Source of the DNA: Gammaproteobacteria bacterium
Lineage (GTDB): Bacteria > Pseudomonadota > Gammaproteobacteria > Pseudomonadales > JAUIET01
Assembly (NCBI GenBank): GCA_030431775.1
Contig: JAUIHW010000004.1
Coordinates: forward strand, 145,173-209,172
Direction: 5' to 3'
DNA length: 64,000 nucleotides
The first letter of the stretch is position 1. Each line of letters opens with the position of its first letter. The translations under genes were made by a program, and so were the position numbers. The notes under the pieces were generated by a model. That model had not been told where the DNA came from, did not search any database, and saw only the letters and a list, made by a program, of their open reading frames with translations. This document shows, piece by piece, positions 42,303 through 49,498 of the stretch.

Positions 42303-42950
42303 CTATGCAAGCCCTTCTTCAATCAGACCGTAGCGAACGGCCAGCAGGGCGAGCTCAACGTCACTATTGATGCCAAGCTTTTCGAACAGGCGATACCGAT
42401 AGCTATTAACGGTTTTGGTGGAAATACTCAATTTCGTCGCAATATCACGAACTTTATCGCAGGACGAGATCATCAATGCAATCTGCAATTCACGTTCCGA
42501 TAACTGGGTAAACGGTGACTCTTTGGTGTCTTGCGCATAGGGCCGTAATGCCATGTCCTGGGCCACTTCCGGGCTAATATATCGTTGCCCGCTGTTTACC
42601 TTGCGGATCGCATCAAGCATCTGCTCCGGATTTGCACCTTTCGTAATAAAGCCTTTCGCACCGGCTTGAATCAATTTGGCTGGGAAGGGGTCGTCGGTAT
42701 AGGCAGTCAATGCAATGACTTTGATGTCCGGGTCGAAGGATACTATTTTTCGAGTAGCGGCCAAGCCGCCGATTCCAGGCATTCGCACATCCATCAACAC
42801 AATTGAAGGGCGCAACTGCCTGCAGAGCTTAACTGCTTCTTCACCGGTCGATGCCTGGGCAACCACTTCTACATTGGGAGCATCTGAGAGCATCCGGACA
42901 ATGCCCATGCGTACCAAGTCGTGATCATCAGCCACAATTATGGTGATCAT
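42303..42950 (-). CDS. gacA: GacA/UvrY two-component response regulator
   Basis: A 215-residue NarL/FixJ-type regulator. The receiver domain has DD at 8-9, the phospho-acceptor Asp54 in LMDVRMPGIGG, and Lys in FITKGA. A LuxR-type helix-turn-helix lies in the last 65 residues (LSERELQIALMISS and ATKLSISTKTVNSYRYRLF). GacA/UvrY answers the GacS/BarA sensor and drives the small RNAs that sequester CsrA/RsmA. Placement directly before uvrC is the classic position. The sensor kinase is not in the window. The 198-base gap upstream contains no gene and presumably holds the promoter. Confidence 0.95.
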   Translation of the reverse strand: MITIIVADDHDLVRMGIVRMLSDAPNVEVVAQASTGEEAVKLCRQLRPSIVLMDVRMPGIGGLAATRKIVSFDPDIKVIALTAYTDDPFPAKLIQAGAKGFITKGANPEQMLDAIRKVNSGQRYISPEVAQDMALRPYAQDTKESPFTQLSERELQIALMISSCDKVRDIATKLSISTKTVNSYRYRLFEKLGINSDVELALLAVRYGLIEEGLA

Positions 42951-43148
42951 CGCCTACCTCTTTATACTGCTCGGTTCTCAAAAGCGGCAGGTAAAACAGA
43001 TACCAGGCCCGCTAACTTCTTGTTTTATATGCACTTCCTATGCAGACTGCTCCTGCGTCGCCTCATCGTGCGACTTTTGTACAGATTACCATTGCTCTGC
43101 TGCCAATACCAGAACTGTTAGTCGAAATAATGACAGCGCAAGCAGATC

Positions 43149-44165
43149 TTAAATAACCGCGGGCTCTATCTCCAGGACCACTCCGAAACGAGCTTGTATC
43201 GACGCTATGGCCTGCTCAGCAAGCGAGAGGACATCGTCACCAAACGCTGCTCCATGATTCACCAGCACCAGCGCCTGATCGTTATGAAAGCCTACCTTGC
43301 CGTTTGAAAAACCTTTCCAGCCGGCATTGTCGAGCAACCAGGCAGCCGCGAGCTTTCTGTTGCCATGCTGGCCGGTTGGAAAGGCCACTATCTCGGGATA
43401 CTCCTTTTCCAGCCGGGCGAATTCCTCCTCATTCACCTCCGGGTTTTTAAAAAAGCTACCCGCGTTGGCAATCTCAGCCGGATCGGGCAGTTTACGCTGC
43501 CGAATTCGGACGACGGCCTCTTTAACCTGGAAAGGGTTAGGCGAATCAGTTCCCGCAAGCTCTTCGCGCAACGCACGATAGGCCGTATTTACCCGCGGCA
43601 CCTTACTAAGCCGCAGCCTGACCGCGGCAATCAGTGCTTTCTGTTTAAGCGCCTTCTTAAAAATACTGCTGCGATAGGAAAACTCGCAGCCGTCATTGCT
43701 TAGCCAGTGCGCGCGCGCAGTTTCAATATCATAGTACTTCACTGCCGTAACAAACTGCGAGAGCTCAACCCCGTATGCGCCGATGTTCTGTACAGGAGAA
43801 GCGCCGGTACTGCCAGGAATCAGTGCCAGGTTTTCCAGGCCGTAATAGCCCTGCTGCAGAGTGTGTTCAACAACCGAATTCCAATGCTCTCCCGCCGCGA
43901 CTTCAATCTCAACGGTTCTTTCACATTCCTGTAGAACACGTATGCCGTGACTACGGATATGAATGCAGTCCGCCACCTGTCGCGATCGAAACACCAGGTT
44001 GCTGCCCTCACCCAGTATTAGGGGCACGACCGCTTCCTGGGACAACCAACTGGCGACTTCCTGCAGCTCATCATCAGACTGCGCTTCTATAAAGCGCTCG
44101 GCTATTGCTGGCAACGCCAGGGTATTGAATGGTGTCAAATCTACATTTGACTGCACGCGTATCAC
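43149..44165 (-). CDS. murB: UDP-N-acetylenolpyruvoylglucosamine reductase
   Basis: A 338-residue type I MurB that makes UDP-N-acetylmuramate. Motifs are PFNTLALPA at the start, LGEGSNLVF (FAD), LIPGSTGASPVQNIGAYGVE, YRSSIF, the catalytic Ser in NAGSFFKNP, and the C-terminal VGFHNDQALVLVNHG. The start is GTG at 44165; GTG at 44156 is an alternative, and no strong SD is visible. It is the last gene of the long minus-strand envelope block, directly after the low-molecular-weight phosphatase. Confidence 0.97.
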   Translation of the reverse strand: MIRVQSNVDLTPFNTLALPAIAERFIEAQSDDELQEVASWLSQEAVVPLILGEGSNLVFRSRQVADCIHIRSHGIRVLQECERTVEIEVAAGEHWNSVVEHTLQQGYYGLENLALIPGSTGASPVQNIGAYGVELSQFVTAVKYYDIETARAHWLSNDGCEFSYRSSIFKKALKQKALIAAVRLRLSKVPRVNTAYRALREELAGTDSPNPFQVKEAVVRIRQRKLPDPAEIANAGSFFKNPEVNEEEFARLEKEYPEIVAFPTGQHGNRKLAAAWLLDNAGWKGFSNGKVGFHNDQALVLVNHGAAFGDDVLSLAEQAIASIQARFGVVLEIEPAVI

Positions 44166-44171
44166 AGCTTT

Positions 44172-44645
44172 TTATTGGGCTTGAATGTGGTCTAACAATC
44201 CACCGCAGGCTGACTCAACCAGTTGCAGCACCAATTCAAAACCACGAGTACCTCCGTAATATGGATCCGGCACCTCACGATAGCCAAGCGAGTCATCCGC
44301 AAAATCCAGCAATAATCCCGTGTGTCCGTCGTAACTCTTCGGTCGCATATCATTAATTGCTGCAAGATTGTCCTCGTCCATGCCCAGGATATAGCTGAAC
44401 TGCTCAAAGTCTTCCTCTACCAACATGCGGGCCCGCAGCTGTTTTAGGTTGTAACCAGCGGCCGCGGCCGCCTGAATAGCTCGTTTGTCAGGCGATTTAC
44501 CCACGTGCCATGCGCCAGTACCGGCTGAATCCACATGAATATCCCGGTGCAACTTTCGTTCTTTCAGCTGCTTCTGGAACACACCATGCGCAGTCGGCGA
44601 GCGGCAAATGTTTCCCAGGCACACAAATAACACACTGGTTTTCAA
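44172..44645 (-). CDS. Low-molecular-weight protein tyrosine phosphatase
   Basis: A 157-residue phosphatase. The P-loop CLGNICRSPTAHG starts at Cys9, and the general-acid Asp sits in the DPYYGG motif near residue 128. The start is TTG, overlapping the kdsB stop (TTGA), with a strong GGGAGG five bases upstream, so it is translationally coupled. In Pseudomonas the same order kdsB-ptpA-murB occurs. Target proteins are unknown. It is not next to a Wzc-type tyrosine kinase, so a capsule role is not indicated here. Confidence 0.94.
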   Translation of the reverse strand: MKTSVLFVCLGNICRSPTAHGVFQKQLKERKLHRDIHVDSAGTGAWHVGKSPDKRAIQAAAAAGYNLKQLRARMLVEEDFEQFSYILGMDEDNLAAINDMRPKSYDGHTGLLLDFADDSLGYREVPDPYYGGTRGFELVLQLVESACGGLLDHIQAQ

Positions 44646-45418
44646 GAAACCCTCCCCTGTTCCTGCAAAAAAGTACGACGAACAGCCTCCAAGTCAGCCG
44701 GGGTATCAACACCGGGCGGTATTGCCGCAATGCTGTCTGTAATGTGTATCTGCGCTCCATTGGCCAGCGCTCTCAGCTGTTCTAACCGCTCTGCTGATTC
44801 CAGCGCGTGCACCGGCCAGCCAACAAAATCATCGAGAAAACGAACCCGGTAAGCATACAGGCCGACATGTCGCCGAGCATAAAGGCTGTCGGGCAATTTT
44901 GTCATTGCATGAACATCCTGATCTCTGAGCGCCGGTATCGGCGCGCGACTGAAATACAGGGCACGCAGGTCATCGCTGTGAACAACTTTAACGACGTTTG
45001 GGTTGAGATATTCGGCTGTTTCCAGCAGAGGTTCGCACAGAGTAGCGAGCGCAGCCCAGCTATTGTTTTGCAGATTGGCAGCCACTTGGTCCAGTACCCG
45101 CGCAGGCATCAGCGGTTCGTCGCCCTGCAAATTAACCACTACATCCTCCGCAGCCAGCCCAAGATTATGAACGGCTTCTTGCAAGCGATCAGTGCCGGAC
45201 TCATGAGTTGCTGCCGTCATAACACTGTTGCCACCGAAGGCGAGCACCCGCTCATGCACCTCAGCGTGATCAGTTGCCACCCAGACCTGGTTAGCAGAAC
45301 TCTGTTGAGCTGCCTCCACGACACGCTGGATCATTGGCTTGCCAGCAAGATCAGCTAACGGTTTGCCGGGCAAACGGCTGGATTCATATCGTGCGGGAAT
45401 GATAATCGTATAGGACAC
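44642..45418 (-). CDS. kdsB: 3-deoxy-manno-octulosonate cytidylyltransferase (CMP-Kdo synthetase)
   Basis: A 258-residue enzyme that activates Kdo for lipopolysaccharide core synthesis. The nucleotide motif IIPARYESSRLPGKPL is at about 5-20, followed by VVNLQGDEPLMP near 94-105 and an RHVGLYAYRVRFL segment in the C-terminal half. The start is GTG. It follows lpxK by three bases. In enterics and Pseudomonas a small zinc-ribbon gene (ycaR) usually lies between lpxK and kdsB; it is absent here. Confidence 0.97.
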   Translation of the reverse strand: MSYTIIIPARYESSRLPGKPLADLAGKPMIQRVVEAAQQSSANQVWVATDHAEVHERVLAFGGNSVMTAATHESGTDRLQEAVHNLGLAAEDVVVNLQGDEPLMPARVLDQVAANLQNNSWAALATLCEPLLETAEYLNPNVVKVVHSDDLRALYFSRAPIPALRDQDVHAMTKLPDSLYARRHVGLYAYRVRFLDDFVGWPVHALESAERLEQLRALANGAQIHITDSIAAIPPGVDTPADLEAVRRTFLQEQGRVS

Positions 45419-45421
45419 TCT

Positions 45422-46474
45422 TCAACTCTCTACAAACTGCTCGGCAAGCTGTCGTACCCTGGCCAGCAGCGCTTCCGTCAGCTGTTTGTCCAGCTCGGCC
45501 GCTATCTTAAGGTACCAGCATTCATCCGTGGCGAAATCGACGCATTTTACCGCATCTTTCTCGGTCATAATCACCGGCCCGTTGGCTAGAGGCAGCAGAT
45601 CTTGCGGGCGGAAGTCATGGTGATCAGGCAATGGATGCTCTTTTATTCCGAGGCCCAGATCATAGAGGCTACTAAAAAAACGCTGGGGATTCCCGATACC
45701 GGTGACGGCTGTCGCGATTTGACCGGATAATTCCTCGCGAAAAACCCCAAGCTCCAGCTCGCGCCCGGTCTTCAGCTGGACAAACGCCTGGGGACGCAAG
45801 TGCATGACCGAGTCATAGTGCAAATCAGTTGCCGCAGGCTTACCATTGAGTACCACAAAATCCACACTGTCCAGACGTTCTGCCGGCTCCCGTAAAGGGC
45901 CGGCAGGCAAACACAGTCTGTTGCCGAGTAGGCGCTGCCCGTCGACTACGGCAATTTCAATGTCCCTGGCCAGCGCATAATGCTGCAATCCATCGTCGCA
46001 GACAATCACATCGCACAAACGCTGGGCCCGCAGAAAGCGAGCTCCGCGGGCTCGCTGTGGATCAATACACACTGGAATACGCAGCCGTCTGGCCATCAAT
46101 GCCGGTTCATCGCCCACCCAGCCTGCGGAATCCTTGGGATTAACCATGTGCGGGAAACGATTGCAGTCAGCGCCATAGCCGCGGCTTAAAACAGCCGGTC
46201 GCCAGCCGTTAGCCTGCAATAGCTCGCACAAGGCCAAAACCAGGGGTGTTTTGCCGGCGCCTCCGGCCACAATATTCCCCACCACCACGACCGGGAGATC
46301 TGGTCGATAGAAATCAACCGACTGGCGATTCTGATTAACTCGAGCAAGTTGCCGATAGACCAAGGATAATGGCAACAACGACCTGCTCCAACGAGCCTTG
46401 CCATACCAGGCTTCATTGACCGAGGCTTCAATTCGATTACGTAAACCGCGTATCCGCTCTTTGGTGCTGGCCAT
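45422..46474 (-). CDS. lpxK: Tetraacyldisaccharide 4'-kinase
   Basis: A 350-residue inner-membrane-associated kinase that phosphorylates the 4' position of the lipid A precursor. It has VVVGNIVAGGAGKTPLVLAL, the Walker A-like loop, at about 62-81, followed by VLSRGYGA and VIVCDDGLQHYAL. The C-terminus has IGNPQRFFSSL and VIMTEKDAVKC. Its ATG shares one base with the msbA stop (TGATG), so flippase and kinase are translated together. kdsB follows. Length and motifs are ordinary. Confidence 0.97.
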   Translation of the reverse strand: MASTKERIRGLRNRIEASVNEAWYGKARWSRSLLPLSLVYRQLARVNQNRQSVDFYRPDLPVVVVGNIVAGGAGKTPLVLALCELLQANGWRPAVLSRGYGADCNRFPHMVNPKDSAGWVGDEPALMARRLRIPVCIDPQRARGARFLRAQRLCDVIVCDDGLQHYALARDIEIAVVDGQRLLGNRLCLPAGPLREPAERLDSVDFVVLNGKPAATDLHYDSVMHLRPQAFVQLKTGRELELGVFREELSGQIATAVTGIGNPQRFFSSLYDLGLGIKEHPLPDHHDFRPQDLLPLANGPVIMTEKDAVKCVDFATDECWYLKIAAELDKQLTEALLARVRQLAEQFVES

Positions 46475-48285
46475 CAGGGTTCAAAGTCGCGCTGATGTAA
46501 CTGCGCGTAGCGTTGATTAGCCGCCAGCAACTCCTGATGAGTGCCCTGCTCCACAATGATGCCGCCTTCAAGTACCAGGATCTGATCAGCCTGTTCAATG
46601 GTAGACAACCGATGGGCGATTACCAGCGTTGTTCTACCGTGCATCAGCTCGGCCAGCTCACGCTGAATATGCTGCTCGGATTCATTGTCCAGAGCCGAAG
46701 TTGCCTCATCCAGAATCAAAACCGGAGCGTCCTTGAGCAAAGCTCTAGCGATCGCTATGCGTTGCCGCTGCCCGCCGGACAACAGTAGACCGTCTTCGCC
46801 GAGACGAGTCTGGTAAGCTTGTGGCAGATTTTCAATGAAACTCACCGCATTCGCAGCTGCCGCTGCCGCGTACACTTGCTCGGGCTCGCGCGAGGCGAGT
46901 TCACCATAGGCAATATTGTTGTAAACAGTGTCATTAAACAATGAGATATTCTGAGAAACAAATGCAAACTGGTTGCGTAAGTTCTTTAATTCATAGTGTC
47001 TGATATCAACATCATCGAGGAGAATTTCTCCATGCTGGTAATCATAAAACCGGCAAAGCAGATTAACCAAAGTGCTCTTGCCGGCACCGGAGCCACCAAC
47101 AAGTGCAACTGTTTGACCAGGATCAACCCGGAAGCTAATATCATGCAGTACCGGTTCAGACCCTTGGGAATACGCAAAACTGAGTTCTTTAACAATTATG
47201 CTGCCGTCCACTTTGGCACTCACGTGGCGGCCTGAGTTACTCTCGGGCATCGCATCGAGATAAGAGAAAATATCCGCTGCTGCCGCCAGGCCTCGCTGAA
47301 TAATGCTCAGCACCTCGCTTAGCGCGCGTATCGGTCGCGCCAGCATGCCAGCTGCAGTCAGGAAGGCAACCAGCTGGCCTGAACTTAGCTCACCGAAACT
47401 AGAGGGCGGCAAAACCAGGTACACCAGAAACGCAAGAGCAATGCCAACCAGCACTTGAATAACGGGTGGACTAAGAGAACTGGTGAATGCCAGTTTTAAA
47501 CTTTGTCGACGATTGTATTCACTGGCCTCATGGAAGCGGTCCATTTCGTAGTCGCCACCGCCATAGATTCGCACCTCCCTATAGCCACGTATGCTCTCAT
47601 TTGCTACGTGCGTGACATCGCCCATCGAATTCTGAATGCGTTTGCTGTAACGACGAAACAAGCGGCTGACGCCCGCGGCAATCAATGCAATGAGTGGTGC
47701 AATCGCAATAAAAATCAAGCTCAACCGCCAGTTCAGATAAATCATATAACCCAGTAGCGCTATCACTGTAAAGCCTTCTCGCATACTCATTTTCAACGCA
47801 TCGGTGACGGCTCCGGTCACTTGCTCAACGTTGTAGGTGATACGAGAAAGCATGTGGCCACTTTGCTGCTGATCGTAGTAAGCGGCCGGAATGGCCAGCA
47901 AGTGGTCAAATACACTACACCGCATTTCGTGGACCAGGCGGCGCGCTACCGAGTGAATGTAATAGTTACCGAGGAAAAAACCGACTCCACGGACGCTGAT
48001 CACAGCGATCATGGCCAGCGGGATCAGACTGCGAGCCTGCATTTCCAGAGCTTCGCGACCACCGAGCCGGTTGCTCAACCAGTCTGTTGCAAGGCCAGTT
48101 CCAAGGTGAAGCTGGCCGCCCGCAGCATCAATGATCAGCTGCAGCAAATCAGCCAACAACGCTGCAGCGATTGCGTAGAGAATGAAGCCAAATATACTAA
48201 CCGCAAAATGGCCCCAATTACTGACAAATCCAAGCAAACGGCGGTAGAGCTGCCAGTCAGTCTGATGGTCGGCGGTTTGCGGCAA
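46474..48285 (-). CDS. msbA: Lipid A export ABC transporter, permease/ATPase
   Basis: A 603-residue fused ABC transporter that flips lipid A-core across the inner membrane. Six membrane helices fill the first 320 residues. The ATPase has Walker A GGSGAGKST, the LSGGQRQRIAIARALL signature, and Walker B LILDEATSALD, with a final IAHRLSTIEQAD. The start is TTG at 48285; there is no ATG in the first 100 codons, and TGGGAC lies at SD distance. It sits between exbD and lpxK, as in many gammaproteobacteria, though Pseudomonas carries msbA elsewhere. Confidence 0.96.
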   Translation of the reverse strand: MPQTADHQTDWQLYRRLLGFVSNWGHFAVSIFGFILYAIAAALLADLLQLIIDAAGGQLHLGTGLATDWLSNRLGGREALEMQARSLIPLAMIAVISVRGVGFFLGNYYIHSVARRLVHEMRCSVFDHLLAIPAAYYDQQQSGHMLSRITYNVEQVTGAVTDALKMSMREGFTVIALLGYMIYLNWRLSLIFIAIAPLIALIAAGVSRLFRRYSKRIQNSMGDVTHVANESIRGYREVRIYGGGDYEMDRFHEASEYNRRQSLKLAFTSSLSPPVIQVLVGIALAFLVYLVLPPSSFGELSSGQLVAFLTAAGMLARPIRALSEVLSIIQRGLAAAADIFSYLDAMPESNSGRHVSAKVDGSIIVKELSFAYSQGSEPVLHDISFRVDPGQTVALVGGSGAGKSTLVNLLCRFYDYQHGEILLDDVDIRHYELKNLRNQFAFVSQNISLFNDTVYNNIAYGELASREPEQVYAAAAAANAVSFIENLPQAYQTRLGEDGLLLSGGQRQRIAIARALLKDAPVLILDEATSALDNESEQHIQRELAELMHGRTTLVIAHRLSTIEQADQILVLEGGIIVEQGTHQELLAANQRYAQLHQRDFEP

Positions 48286-48379
48286 GAGTGAAAGTCCCAG
48301 TGGAGTAACAGTTCACCAGCAACATAGCATGCGTGCCGTTTAAAGCAAACTGGTCTCAGGAATACTGCAGCAAGAAAAC

Positions 48380-48796
48380 TTACTGGCTGGGGCGCTGGGT
48401 CGCAATTTTAAGGTGTACGAAGCCCATTTGACCAGCAGCATCCATTGCAGTTACCACGGACTGGTGCGGAGTATTGGCGTCCGCTGTGATCATGAAGGGA
48501 ATGTCGCGGTTGTCACCTGCCAGCTCACCGAGCGCTCGCTTTAAGGTTTCCGCTTTGGTATCGACCAGCTCCTGACCGTTAAGCGCGTAGTTACCATCGC
48601 TGTTAATCACCACCTCAATCATGTCGGCTGATGGATCAGGGGCATTGGCTACTGCTTCTGGCAGATCAATCTTCAGATGAGTTTCCTTGGTAAAACTCGT
48701 GGAAACCATGAAGAAGATTAATAGCAGGAAGACGACATCAATCAGCGGTGTTAAATTGACGTTGACTTCAGTACTGGGCCGTTCGCGAAAGTTCAT
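48380..48796 (-). CDS. exbD: ExbD/TolR family proton-channel subunit
   Basis: A 138-residue ExbD/TolR protein. One membrane helix (LTPLIDVVFLLLIFFMVS, about 16-33) carries the essential Asp in LIDVVF, and a periplasmic domain follows with EVVINSDGNYALNG and MITADANTPHQSVV. With ExbB it converts proton motive force to motion, energising a TonB- or Tol-like partner. It follows exbB by nine bases in a block between comEC and msbA, not beside tonB or tolA, so the partner protein is uncertain. Confidence 0.94.
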   Translation of the reverse strand: MNFRERPSTEVNVNLTPLIDVVFLLLIFFMVSTSFTKETHLKIDLPEAVANAPDPSADMIEVVINSDGNYALNGQELVDTKAETLKRALGELAGDNRDIPFMITADANTPHQSVVTAMDAAGQMGFVHLKIATQRPSQ

Positions 48797-48805
48797 GGGC
48801 CAGGC

Positions 48806-49435
48806 TTACTCAGGCTCGCGGGATTTGACGCGTCGATCAGCATGCAAGGCATCAACCAACTTGATCGCCTCGCGCTCCAGCGTAACGACTATCGATTGAA
48901 TTCGGCGTTCAAAAAAGCGATGCATGATCAGTGCTGGAATGGCGACCGCCATGCCCGCCGCAGTGGTAATCAGAGCCTCTGAAATTCCGCCGGCGAGCAC
49001 GCTGGCATTACCGGTTCCCTGAATCTGAATTTCATTGAATACCTTGATCATACCGATCACAGTACCGAGCAAGCCAAGCAGGGGAGTTACTGCTGCTATC
49101 GTACCGAGCGAATTCAGATAGTGCTGCATTTCGTGCACTACTTGAGCGGCCGCTTCCTCAATGCTTTCTTTCATCACCTCGCGGCCATTGCGCGAGTTGC
49201 TGATTCCAGCAGCCAGTATTTGCCCCAGTGGTGAGGTCTGCTTCAGGGATTTGAGCTTCTCTGAGTCGATCTGACTGTTTTTTATCCAGCTCCAGACCTC
49301 AGCCAACAGGTTAGAAGGGGCAATACGACCCGGATTCAGGGCAATTAAACGTTCAATCGTGATTGCCAGGGCAACAACCGAGCAGAAAATGATCGGCACC
49401 ATGAGCCAGCCACCCGCTTTCACCAATTCAAACAC
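48806..49435 (-). CDS. exbB: ExbB/TolQ family proton-channel subunit
   Basis: A 209-residue MotA/TolQ/ExbB protein with three membrane helices. The start at a GTG (49435), following a G-rich SD, gives the typical ExbB beginning FELVKAGGWLMVPIIF. A longer frame from a TTG at 49489 adds 18 residues with two adjacent Cys and no family likeness. The conserved second and third helices read TIAAVTPLLGLLGTVIGMI and ISEALITTAAGMAVAIPALI, the latter with Thr residues of the ion path. It pairs with exbD downstream. Confidence 0.93.
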   Translation of the reverse strand: MFELVKAGGWLMVPIIFCSVVALAITIERLIALNPGRIAPSNLLAEVWSWIKNSQIDSEKLKSLKQTSPLGQILAAGISNSRNGREVMKESIEEAAAQVVHEMQHYLNSLGTIAAVTPLLGLLGTVIGMIKVFNEIQIQGTGNASVLAGGISEALITTAAGMAVAIPALIMHRFFERRIQSIVVTLEREAIKLVDALHADRRVKSREPE

Positions 49436-49498
49436 ATCGCCCCCCGGAGCAATCAATTCAATCTCTTTTACTCTAGCACAGCAGGCCAAAAACGCGAT

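Noticed and set aside
42951..43148. Promoter and small RNA in the gap upstream of gacA
   Set aside because: A TATAAA lies too close to the ATG and no -35 fits. No hairpin with T-run was found, so nothing was annotated.
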